A stretch of 5,887 bases of DNA. Source: Acidobacteriota bacterium. GTDB taxonomy: Bacteria; Acidobacteriota; Vicinamibacteria; Vicinamibacterales; UBA8438. Positions 1 through 5,887 of the stretch are shown piece by piece. Both the position numbers and the translations under genes were made by a program. How positions within the stretch are numbered: position 1 is the stretch's first letter; each line of letters begins with the position of its first letter. The notes below the pieces were generated by a model. It was not told where the DNA came from and made no database searches. It saw only the letters and a list, made by a program, of their open reading frames with translations. The stretch is from assembly GCA_012963185.1 (NCBI GenBank), contig DTWD01000515.1, positions 1-5,887 on the forward strand. Reading direction: 5' to 3'.

Positions 1-1
1 G

Positions 2-43
2 GAGCTCCTGGCACAATCAGAAATTGAGGTAATGAGTGCCTAG
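2..43 (+). CDS. C-terminal end of an upstream gene (partial)
   Basis: Only one of the three plus-strand frames stays open from the window edge up to the next gene. It encodes ELLAQSEIEVMSA and ends at the TAG at 41-43; the other two frames stop at 25-27 and 30-32. The end overlaps the GTG start of the following lipoprotein gene by 8 bp, as is common in tightly packed operons. Thirteen residues are too few to identify a family, so no function is proposed. The alternative is that the upstream gene lies further away and this is merely non-coding leader. Confidence 0.4.
   Translation, partial: ELLAQSEIEVMSA
26..30 (+). promoter_or_regulatory. Ribosome binding site for the YwqK-like lipoprotein
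   Basis: GAGGT lies 5 nt upstream of the GTG at 36-38. It supports that non-ATG codon as the start. The nearer ATG at 32-34 is in another frame and reaches a stop after three codons. Confidence 0.6.
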
Positions 44-395
44 GGTGCGTTTGTTCTCACTGTTGTTTGTTGGGTCGTTGATCATTACAGTTGTTTCATG
101 TCAGGGCCAAAGCCCAAAGCTTTCTGTTACGCGTGAATGGTGGCCTGATGGTACATTGCGACGAGAGTCACAGTATCGCGGTCGGATTCCAGAGGGTGAG
201 TACCGTACGTGGTACGAAAACGGCCATCCGTACGAGATTCGCCATTATGTGAATGGACGCGAGGAAGGCCTCCAACAAGCGTGGACACCTGACGGTTATC
301 TTTACCTAAATTATGAAATGAAGAATGGTCGGCGATATGGCTATGTCAATGCTCAGCCATGTCTTCCATTGGTTGAAGAAAGACCAGGATCATGA
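36..395 (+). CDS. Small lipoprotein with MORN/YwqK-type repeats
   Basis: This 119-residue protein is probably exported and lipid-anchored. Residues 1-21 form a signal peptide (Arg3/Arg5, then a hydrophobic core) ending in a VVSC lipobox with Cys22. The rest is a run of degenerate repeats resembling the MORN-variant repeats of the YwqK family. Visible units include WWPDGTLRRESQYRG, GEYRTWYENG, HYVNGREEG, WTPDGYLYLNYEMKNG and RYGYV, rich in Tyr/Trp, Gly and Asn-Gly turns. Databases often call such proteins 'YwqK family antitoxin', but no toxin gene is present, so a structural or protein-binding role outside the cytoplasm is more likely. GTG is chosen as start because of the GAGGT site and because the signal peptide begins there. 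Its stop overlaps the SCO gene start by 4 bp, so the two are probably translated together and may work together. The function itself is unknown. Confidence 0.8.
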   Translation: MPRVRLFSLLFVGSLIITVVSCQGQSPKLSVTREWWPDGTLRRESQYRGRIPEGEYRTWYENGHPYEIRHYVNGREEGLQQAWTPDGYLYLNYEMKNGRRYGYVNAQPCLPLVEERPGS

Positions 396-1036
396 GGCGA
401 GACATTCTTGGGACATTGTTGATTGTCGCCGTTGCATTGCTAGGGAGTGGGTGTGGGCGGGATGCGGACTACGCATCACGAATCACACTGCCGTTTTACG
501 ATAGCGTTGACTTTACCCCGCGGTGGACTGAATCAGTCGATCATGAAATAGGTGAATTCGCACTCGTTACTCAGACCGGAGAACGAATTACACGGGGTGA
601 TTTGCACGGCCGGCTCCATGTCGCGTCATTTATTTTCACGAGCTGTAACGTGATCTGCCCAACGCTCGTGACACAACTGTCGAAAGTACAAGACGCTGTA
701 GCACACCGTGATGACGTATTGCTCGTCTCGTATAGTGTCGCACCGCGGTATGACAGCGTAGAAGTGTTACGAACATTTGGCGAGGAACGAGGCATTGACC
801 CTGATCATTGGAAATTAGTGACCGGGGACGAACAAACGATCTACCGATTAGCGCGTGATTCGTATTTTGCTGATGACGGTCGACTGGATGAAGTGGGTAG
901 GTCGCCAGAATTATTTTTGCATACAGAGAAAGTTCTTCTCGTGGATCAAAACGGAAGACTTCGTGGCGTCTACAATGGGTCGATTTCGTTTGAAGTCGAG
1001 AAATTGATCGCCGATATTGAATTGTTAAGTATGTAG
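392..1036 (+). CDS. SCO1/SenC family copper-binding, thioredoxin-fold lipoprotein
   Basis: This 214-residue protein belongs to the SCO1/SenC/PrrC family. These are envelope proteins that deliver copper to the CuA site of cytochrome c oxidase, or keep its cysteines reduced. The N-terminus is a hydrophobic export signal followed by Cys21. The sequence before it (LLGSGC) is a slightly off-consensus lipobox, so lipidation is likely but an uncleaved membrane anchor is possible. The thioredoxin-like core starts near residue 55. It carries the hallmark CxxxCP motif, CNVICP, with Cys85 and Cys89. The third copper ligand of the family, a distal histidine, is His177 in FLHTEKVLLVDQNG. The usual DPxxDTP stretch is present in altered form (VAPRYDSVEVL). 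Length is normal for a bacterial SCO protein. The ATG overlaps the preceding stop as ATGA and has an AGGA only 2 nt upstream plus a purine-rich stretch at 376-383, so coupling to the upstream lipoprotein is expected. No oxidase genes are visible in the window. Confidence 0.93.
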   Translation: MRRDILGTLLIVAVALLGSGCGRDADYASRITLPFYDSVDFTPRWTESVDHEIGEFALVTQTGERITRGDLHGRLHVASFIFTSCNVICPTLVTQLSKVQDAVAHRDDVLLVSYSVAPRYDSVEVLRTFGEERGIDPDHWKLVTGDEQTIYRLARDSYFADDGRLDEVGRSPELFLHTEKVLLVDQNGRLRGVYNGSISFEVEKLIADIELLSM

Positions 1037-1042
1037 CGAGGC

Positions 1043-1089
1043 AACAGCAACGTATCGACCCACAGTCGCACTAGTGTGCCGACGCTGTT
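1043..1089. terminator. Nested inverted repeat between convergent genes, possible bidirectional terminator
   Basis: The 52-bp gap between the convergent SCO and MenC-like genes holds an inner hairpin: GTCGCAC (1065-1071), loop TAGT, then GTGC, one bulged C, and GAC (1076-1083). An outer pair, AACAGC (1043-1048) and GCTGTT (1084-1089), could extend it across an asymmetric loop of 16 nt. Position between two gene ends suits a bidirectional terminator. Neither strand has a strong U-tract, so intrinsic termination is not convincing. Confidence 0.35.
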
Positions 1090-2231
1090 TACGGCGCGAC
1101 GAGGGTTTTGGTTCGGACAGTGTGGTTGTCAATCATATCGACGTCAACAGTGACTCCGAGACCTGTTTGCGTGATGGGAATGCTCATTCTTCCGTCTGCA
1201 GTCATTTCCCATTCTGGTGTGATGGTGTCCTCGCGCCAGTAGCGCGCTGATGGACTAATATCACTCGGTAAACTGAAATGTGGAAGGGACGCAAGAGCCA
1301 CAGCGTATGTTCGACCGATTCCGGTTTCGAAATGGCTTCCGCAGAAGGCAGGCATCGCATGATGTTGGCAGAGATCATGAATGGCCTTTGCCTGAGTAAA
1401 CCCACCGACACGGCTGGCTTTGATGTTCATGATACGACCGGCACCAAGAGTGAGCATGTCCTCGGCATGTCCTACATGAGTAATGGATTCGTCGAGACAG
1501 ATCGGCGTACCGATCCGGTCCTGTAATAGAGCATGTTTCTGAAGATTGTCTGGCGCGAGTGGTTGTTCGATGAGTAGCGGTTGATACGCGCAGAGGTCGG
1601 TTAAGTGGCCAGCGTGATCCAAGGAATATGTTCCCATGCCGTCTACCGCAAGCGGTGCTTCAGCACCCAAAGCTTCACGCGCCGCGCCAAGGCATTCGAT
1701 GTCGGAGCCTGGTTGGATACAGATCGTGATCTTTTGATAACCCTGAGATAGCGCGTGGCGCGCCTGGTCGACGAGGATGCTTGGTGTTTGCTGTACAGCG
1801 AGAACGATGCCACCGAGAAAGGTATCGTTATTACCGCCGAGAACGTGAGCGAGACTCTTTCCTTCTCGCGTGGCCCAGAGCGCCCAAGTTCCCATTTCAA
1901 TGGCAGCTTTGGCGGCCCGATGTCCCCGGATGCCTCGATTAAGGAGACTATCCACCTCGGATGGATGGTTGGTACTGGTTCCGAGAATTCTCGGTCCGAC
2001 CCAGTTGGTAATGGCCAGCCATGCGGTGTCAATCGTTTCCGGTGAGGATGTCGGTCGGTCGTCGACAGAGCACTCACTCCACGTAGTGACGCCATCAGTG
2101 TCGGTCAACGTGATTAAGAGGACCCGACGCTCTTCGATCGGAAAAAGTGACCATTCTGAAGGGTTTTGCAGCCCTAGCTTGATTTCTCGTAGTGTGATTC
2201 GCGCCAGGCGAAGACTCATTGCTGCTCTCAT
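1089..2231 (-). CDS. menC: MenC/NAAAR-family enolase-superfamily protein with the catalytic KxK motif replaced
   Basis: This 380-residue protein has the two-domain architecture of o-succinylbenzoate synthase / N-acylamino acid racemase: a capping domain (about 1-130), then a beta/alpha barrel. The closest pattern I recall is the Amycolatopsis/Deinococcus-type enzyme of about 370 residues. Against that pattern the barrel landmarks fall at a constant offset. Metal ligands are Asp197 (VDGMGTY), Glu222 (LLIEQPL) and Asp247 (CLDES). The distal lysine is Lys271 (NIKASRVGG), and ETGIGR follows. The KxK motif on barrel strand 2 should be at 169/171 but reads Thr-Ile-Cys (QKITICIQPG). The Asn of the DxN motif is Met199, and the usual N-terminal PFxTSFG loop reads PSEWSLFP. 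The ordinary menaquinone-pathway or racemase reaction is therefore doubtful; the gene symbol names the family, not a proven activity. No other men genes are visible. The reading frame is intact, which argues against simple decay. The ATG at 2229-2231 has a GAGG 7 nt upstream; the later ATG (residue 5) has a poorer site. Confidence 0.85.
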   Translation of the reverse strand: MRAAMSLRLARITLREIKLGLQNPSEWSLFPIEERRVLLITLTDTDGVTTWSECSVDDRPTSSPETIDTAWLAITNWVGPRILGTSTNHPSEVDSLLNRGIRGHRAAKAAIEMGTWALWATREGKSLAHVLGGNNDTFLGGIVLAVQQTPSILVDQARHALSQGYQKITICIQPGSDIECLGAAREALGAEAPLAVDGMGTYSLDHAGHLTDLCAYQPLLIEQPLAPDNLQKHALLQDRIGTPICLDESITHVGHAEDMLTLGAGRIMNIKASRVGGFTQAKAIHDLCQHHAMPAFCGSHFETGIGRTYAVALASLPHFSLPSDISPSARYWREDTITPEWEMTADGRMSIPITQTGLGVTVDVDMIDNHTVRTKTLVAP

Positions 2232-2238
2232 GGTAGCG

Positions 2239-2242
2239 CCTC
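2239..2242 (-). promoter_or_regulatory. Ribosome binding site for the MenC-like gene
   Basis: On the minus strand GAGG lies 7 nt upstream of the ATG at 2229-2231. It favours this start over the in-frame ATG four codons later. Confidence 0.55.
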
Positions 2243-2270
2243 GGTAGAATTAGTCCATGCGAGTTCTACC
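2243..2270. repeat. Inverted repeat across the divergent start region, possible operator
   Basis: GGTAGAA (2243-2249) and TTCTACC (2264-2270) form a perfect 7-bp inverted repeat with a 14-bp spacer, centred on the start codon of the long hydrolase gene. A second pair, ATGGTAG (2230-2236) and CTACCAT (2266-2272), shares the right arm. The repeat could bind a dimeric regulator serving both divergent genes or fold in mRNA over the start codon. It may also be chance, since the arms are short and the right arm is coding. Confidence 0.25.
2245..2250 (+). promoter_or_regulatory. Possible -10 element for the long hydrolase gene
   Basis: TAGAAT differs by one base from the TATAAT consensus and lies 6 nt before the ATG at 2257. 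Transcription from it would begin at or next to the start codon, giving a leaderless mRNA. That fits the lack of any clear Shine-Dalgarno sequence before this gene. No good -35 hexamer is seen at 16-18 bp; TTGCTG at 2219-2224 is 20 bp away. Confidence 0.3.
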
Positions 2271-5200
2271 ATTTGCCGTAGTTGCTCTTTGCGTGTCGGT
2301 TGTTGTTGGGGCACAGGAAGACCCAAGCCCTGCTGATGATCGGGACTTACCACTCGACCCAGAACGAACATTCTCACTGGATACCGATGAAGGCACGTGG
2401 ATTTCTGTCGATGTCAGTCCGGATGGGGAGACCGTGGTGTTTGACCTGTTAGGTGACCTGTACACGATACCTTTGGCTGGAGGGGAGGCGGTACCACTGA
2501 CGGACGGAATGCCGTACGACAATCAGCCGCGATATAGCCCTGACGGGTCCGAGGTAGTTTTCGTGTCGGATCGCGACGGGTCTGAGAATCTGTGGCTGAT
2601 CGACATTGTCTCAAAAGAGACACGTCAGCTGACAAATGGCTCGACTAAAAGTTACGAGTCTCCGGAGTGGTTACCCGATGGTAACTATGTTGTCGCGGCG
2701 ACTGCAGAGAACATGGCTGTTCGCGGTGATGCCCGGAACCCGAAGCTCTGGATGTGGCATGTCGATGGCGGGACAGGTATTCAGATCATTAAGGAGCCGG
2801 GATCTCGTCGTATTACGGGTCCGACCCCGACCCCGGATGGACGACACATATGGTTCGCGCAGCGGACTAATTTGTGGCAATACAACGCAATTCTTCCGCA
2901 GTATCAGCTTGCTGTGTACGACCGTGATACAGGTGAACAATACACACGAAGTTCACGCTATGGGTCTGCGTTTCGGCCGACGGTGTCGCCGGATGGATCC
3001 TGGCTTGTGTACGGCACACGACATGAAGAACACACAGGTCTCCGTTTGCGGGAACTAGCGACTGGAGAAGAGCGCTGGCTGGCGTACCCGGTCACCCGTG
3101 ATGACCAGGAATCGGTGGCGAGTAGTGACGTTTTACCGGGCATGTCGTTTACGCCAGACTCAACAGAAGTTGTGGTGTCGTACGGCGGCAAGATATGGCG
3201 CGTACCCATAGCCGAAGGAGGCCAGCCGGTCGCGGTGCCGTTTCGAGTTCAATCGGAGCTCGACATTGGGCCTGAACTGGCTTTTAAGTATCCCGTCTCA
3301 AACGAACGCCTGTTTACGGTCCGTCAAATTCGCGACGCGGTTCCATCGCCAGACGGGGGTCAGTTAGCTTTTGCCGCACTCGACCGGTTGTATGTCGTGT
3401 CGCTTCCGGACGGTGAACCACGACGTCTCACGTCACTGGAGGTTGTGGAGGCGCAGCCGACGTGGTCACCTGACGGAGAGTGGGTGACCTTTGTGACGTG
3501 GTCGCCGGACGGCGGGCACCTCTACAAAACACGGGTCGACGGCAGCGTGGAGCCAACGCAATTAACGACGACGGCAGCGATTTACCAGACACCCATGTGG
3601 TCACCAGCAGGTGATCGGATTGTTGCCATCCAAGGTCCGGCTCGTGCCATGCAGGAAGCGGCAGGTCCATTTGCATCAGGTGCGAGTCAAAACATCGTGT
3701 CCGTGCCATCCGATGGCGGCGTGTGGACGATGATTGCGCCGACCGATGGCCGACGTGTGCCACATTTTACGACTGATGCGGACCGAATCTTTTTGTATCA
3801 CCCCGAGGACGGTTTGGTGTCGATCCGGTGGGATGGCACCGATGAGCAGACGCACGTCAAAGTGACTGGTGCGACCGAGACAGGGCGTCCAGAGCCAGTA
3901 CAGGCATCTCTTGTTTTGATGTCCCCGAGCGGTGAGCGGGCGTTTGCACAGGTGGACAATAATTTGTATGTCCTAGAAGTGCCGGTGATCGGCGGCGACA
4001 CGCCCACGGTGTCGGTGGCGAATCCTGAAAGCGCTGTTGTCCCTGTGCGTCAGTTGACCGAGGTAGGTGGACAGTTTCCCGTGTGGAGTCGTGACGGTCT
4101 CGCACACTGGTCTATTGGGAACGCTCATTTTATCTACGACATTGAGGATGCTCGTGCTGCGGAAGCAGTTCGGACTGAGGCGGCATCCGATGATCAGTCT
4201 GATGATGACAACGCATCGGAGGATGAGGATGAAGAACAGAGCTATCTCGCGACTGAAATCAGAATTTCGGTAGAAGTCGAACGTGATTTTCCGGATGGGT
4301 TTGGTGTGTTGCGCGGTGGGCGGGTCGTAACCATGCGCGGGAACCAGGTGATTGAAAATGCTGACCTGATTGTGCAGGGAAATCGCATTCTGGCCCTCGG
4401 TCGCCGGGGGACGGTTCAGTTCCCTGATTTTGCACGTATCTTTGATGTGAGTGGAACGACGATCGTGCCAGGGTTTGTTGATACCCATGCGCATATGCGC
4501 CCGACGTTTGGTGTGCATAAGGCGCAACCCTGGGCCTACCTTGCGAATCTTGCCTACGGGGTCACGACCACACGAGACCCGCAGACCGGGACAACTGATG
4601 TGTTGACCTACGGTGATCTTGTTGAGACGGGATCCATTGTGGGACCACGTATTTATTCAACCGGACCAGGGGTGTTTAGTGCCGAGCAAATTAAAGACCT
4701 CGACCATGCACGTGATGTACTGAGTCGTTACAGTGACTACTACGATACCAAGACCATCAAGATGTATACCTCTGGTAATCGTCAACAGCGACAATGGATT
4801 GTGATGGCCGCACGTGAACAGGAATTGCTCCCGACGACTGAGGGGGCACTCGACATGAAATACAACATTGAGATGATGTTGGATGGGTATCCGGGACAAG
4901 AGCATTCCTTTCCGATTTTTCCAATTTATAAGGATGTCGTTCGACTAACGGCCGAGACAGGTCTTGCCTATACCCCGACATTATTGGTGTCTTATGGTGG
5001 CCCGTTCGGAGAGAATTATTTTTATACGCGTGAGAATCCACACGATGACCAGAAACTTCGTCGATTTACGCCACACTCGGTTCTCGATGGGTCAACCCGT
5101 CGTCGCGGGGCCGGCGTGGACGCGGGCCCGGGGGGATGGTTTCGCGATGAGGAGTATGTGTTCGAGGATCATGCGAAGGGCATCAAAGCGATTGTCGAAG

Positions 5201-5574
5201 CCGGTGGTCGTGTCGGAGTGGGGAGTCACGGTCAACTTCAAGGGCTTGGCTACCACTGGGAATTGTGGGCGATGCAGTCAGGTGGGCTATCGGAGTACGA
5301 TGCTTTGCGCACGGCCACTATTCTTGGCGCGGAAGCAATTGGACTTGATGGAGACCTGGGAACGATAGAGCCGGGCAAACTCGCGGACCTTGTGGTTCTT
5401 GAAGAAAATCCACTCGATAATATTCGACATACGAACACCATTCGCTATGTGATGAAGAATGGACGGCTGTATTACGGTGATACGCTGAACGAACGTTGGC
5501 CCGACGAGCGCACGCTCGAAATTACATGGCAGAGCGATGAACCTGACAATCTTCCGGCTGGTATTCGTGACTAG
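2257..5574 (+). CDS. Secreted PD40 beta-propeller / amidohydrolase fusion protein
   Basis: This 1105-residue exported protein fuses a TolB-like propeller to a metal-dependent amidohydrolase. Residues 1-19 are a signal peptide with a likely cut after VVVGA. From about 45 to 640 run about ten PD40-type motifs (xSPDGxxxxF), for example at 53-57 and 93-97, forming one large or two smaller propellers. An acidic linker follows at 645-661 (11 of 17 residues Asp/Glu). The amidohydrolase part starts near 680 (GVLRGGRVVTMRGNQVIENA), has the HxH pair His744/His746 in FVDTHAHM, Lys835 in TIKMY, His883 in QEHSF and His991 in GSHGQLQGLGYHWELW, and ends with the typical IEPGKLADLVVL and MKNGRLYYG strand pair. 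Where many amidohydrolases have His on strand 5 and Asp on strand 8, this one shows PTTEG and a His. As I recall, this is usual for this fusion family. The substrate is unknown; the fold suggests hydrolysis of amide, peptide or cyclic bonds in the periplasm or outside the cell. The ATG lies 25 bp from the divergent MenC-like start. No frameshift is seen. Confidence 0.92.
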   Translation: MRVLPFAVVALCVSVVVGAQEDPSPADDRDLPLDPERTFSLDTDEGTWISVDVSPDGETVVFDLLGDLYTIPLAGGEAVPLTDGMPYDNQPRYSPDGSEVVFVSDRDGSENLWLIDIVSKETRQLTNGSTKSYESPEWLPDGNYVVAATAENMAVRGDARNPKLWMWHVDGGTGIQIIKEPGSRRITGPTPTPDGRHIWFAQRTNLWQYNAILPQYQLAVYDRDTGEQYTRSSRYGSAFRPTVSPDGSWLVYGTRHEEHTGLRLRELATGEERWLAYPVTRDDQESVASSDVLPGMSFTPDSTEVVVSYGGKIWRVPIAEGGQPVAVPFRVQSELDIGPELAFKYPVSNERLFTVRQIRDAVPSPDGGQLAFAALDRLYVVSLPDGEPRRLTSLEVVEAQPTWSPDGEWVTFVTWSPDGGHLYKTRVDGSVEPTQLTTTAAIYQTPMWSPAGDRIVAIQGPARAMQEAAGPFASGASQNIVSVPSDGGVWTMIAPTDGRRVPHFTTDADRIFLYHPEDGLVSIRWDGTDEQTHVKVTGATETGRPEPVQASLVLMSPSGERAFAQVDNNLYVLEVPVIGGDTPTVSVANPESAVVPVRQLTEVGGQFPVWSRDGLAHWSIGNAHFIYDIEDARAAEAVRTEAASDDQSDDDNASEDEDEEQSYLATEIRISVEVERDFPDGFGVLRGGRVVTMRGNQVIENADLIVQGNRILALGRRGTVQFPDFARIFDVSGTTIVPGFVDTHAHMRPTFGVHKAQPWAYLANLAYGVTTTRDPQTGTTDVLTYGDLVETGSIVGPRIYSTGPGVFSAEQIKDLDHARDVLSRYSDYYDTKTIKMYTSGNRQQRQWIVMAAREQELLPTTEGALDMKYNIEMMLDGYPGQEHSFPIFPIYKDVVRLTAETGLAYTPTLLVSYGGPFGENYFYTRENPHDDQKLRRFTPHSVLDGSTRRRGAGVDAGPGGWFRDEEYVFEDHAKGIKAIVEAGGRVGVGSHGQLQGLGYHWELWAMQSGGLSEYDALRTATILGAEAIGLDGDLGTIEPGKLADLVVLEENPLDNIRHTNTIRYVMKNGRLYYGDTLNERWPDERTLEITWQSDEPDNLPAGIRD

Positions 5575-5589
5575 AGGACGGCTGTTGCT

Positions 5590-5593
5590 GGAA
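5590..5593 (+). promoter_or_regulatory. Ribosome binding site for the MBL-fold lipoprotein
   Basis: GGAA lies 6 nt before the GTG at 5600-5602. It favours that GTG over the in-frame TTG at 5585 and the GTG at 5567. Those earlier starts would add residues before the Lys-Arg that normally begins a signal peptide. Confidence 0.45.
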
Positions 5594-5599
5594 GTCATC

Positions 5600-5887
5600 G
5601 TGAAACGTACAGGCTGGTGGTTCTGCTTGCTGCTGTTTGTTGTTGGATGCGGTGCGTCGCCACCTGAGACATCCCAGGCGGATGATGTCATGGGTGATGC
5701 GTCATTGAGTGCAACGGATGAAGAGTCGCTGGCGCCGCCAGTACCCACTGGCCGTACGCGAGTTGTGTTGCTCGGGACGGGAACGCCTGGCGCGGAACCA
5801 GACCGGTCAGGGCCAGCCACGGCGGTCGTCGTTGACGAGACTGCGTATCTGATTGATTTTGGTCCGGGGGTTGTCCGGCAGGCAGCA
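5600..5887 (+). CDS. Metallo-beta-lactamase-fold lipoprotein (3' end outside window)
   Basis: The first 96 residues of a protein cut by the window edge. Residues 1-16 are a short lipoprotein signal (Lys2-Arg3, then WWFCLLLFVVG) with lipobox VVGC and Cys17. A Ser/Asp/Glu/Pro-rich linker of about 35 residues follows, typical of a tether from the membrane. The folded part begins near residue 52 with TRVVLLGTGTPGAEPDRSG and continues through AYLIDFGPGVVRQA. The LGTGTP strand and the xLIDFGPG strand are the first landmarks of RNase Z/arylsulfatase-like metallo-beta-lactamase folds. The metal-binding HxHxDH motif would lie just beyond the window, so catalytic competence cannot be judged. Being exported, it is unlikely to be a tRNA-processing RNase Z and is more likely an envelope hydrolase. 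The gap of 25 bp to the amidohydrolase gene, with no terminator visible, suggests co-transcription. Confidence 0.78.
   Translation, partial: MKRTGWWFCLLLFVVGCGASPPETSQADDVMGDASLSATDEESLAPPVPTGRTRVVLLGTGTPGAEPDRSGPATAVVVDETAYLIDFGPGVVRQAA

Noticed and set aside
36..395. Toxin-antitoxin system suggested by the YwqK-like name
   Set aside because: The antitoxin label is a database convention. The protein is a predicted lipoprotein, and its neighbour is a SCO protein rather than a toxin.
1755..2247. Overlapping plus-strand open frames antisense to the MenC-like gene
   Set aside because: They have no recognisable domains or plausible start sites and lie wholly opposite a clear enolase-superfamily gene. 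They are best explained as shadows of its codon pattern.
3459..3512. Imperfect 18-bp direct repeat with 36-nt period (GACGTGGTC...GACGG twice)
   Set aside because: It encodes two copies of TWSPDG within consecutive propeller strands. This is the expected internal repetition of PD40 motifs, not a separate DNA element.
3973..4527. Minus-strand 184-residue open frame inside the hydrolase gene
   Set aside because: It runs antisense to the acidic linker and the metal-binding HxH region, which are unmistakably coding on the plus strand.
5287..5820. Minus-strand 177-residue open frame spanning the end of the hydrolase gene and the start of the MBL-fold gene
   Set aside because: It covers two well-supported plus-strand genes, has a low-complexity translation and shows no family features.
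1..5887. Mobile element, CRISPR array, tRNA or rRNA
   Set aside because: No long terminal inverted repeats, transposase motifs, regularly spaced repeats or RNA gene signatures were seen, and nearly the whole window is occupied by ordinary coding sequence.

Overview
The window is bacterial and gene-dense, with roughly balanced base composition by eye. It holds two short plus-strand lipoprotein genes, one minus-strand enolase-superfamily gene, one very long secreted plus-strand hydrolase gene, and pieces of further genes at both edges. Four proteins carry export or lipoprotein signals. A SCO copper protein and a PD40-propeller/amidohydrolase fusion suggest an aerobic, didermal, heterotrophic bacterium. 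Such fusions are common in Acidobacteriota, Gemmatimonadota and Bacteroidota. An uncultured Acidobacteriota-like organism is my best guess, but nothing here settles the taxonomy.

Left part (1-1036, plus strand): the last codons of an upstream gene overlap the GTG start of a small lipoprotein with MORN/YwqK-type repeats. That gene overlaps the start of a SCO1/SenC-type protein by 4 bp (ATGA). This looks like a translationally coupled operon for envelope copper or thiol chemistry linked to respiration. A short convergent gap (1037-1088) with a bulged hairpin separates it from the next gene.

Middle (1089-2231, minus strand): a full-length protein of the o-succinylbenzoate synthase / N-acylamino acid racemase (MenC/NAAAR) family. 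It aligns without gaps across the core of the barrel to the family pattern as I recall it. The metal ligands and the distal lysine are kept, but both lysines of the catalytic KxK motif are replaced (Thr169, Cys171). The Asn of the DxN motif and the substrate-loop motif near the N-terminus have also changed. This is the most unusual thing in the window: probably a changed chemistry or a non-catalytic paralogue.

Right part (2257-5887, plus strand): only 25 bp from the divergent MenC-like start begins a 1105-residue exported protein. It has a signal peptide, a long TolB/PD40 beta-propeller, an acidic linker and a C-terminal amidohydrolase barrel. A further lipoprotein gene follows 25 bp later. 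It begins a metallo-beta-lactamase/RNase Z-like fold and is cut by the window end.

The pairing of a racemase-like enzyme with a secreted amidohydrolase invites a link to N-acyl amino acid or peptide turnover. That link is inference only. I see no rRNA, tRNA, CRISPR array, insertion sequence or other mobile element.
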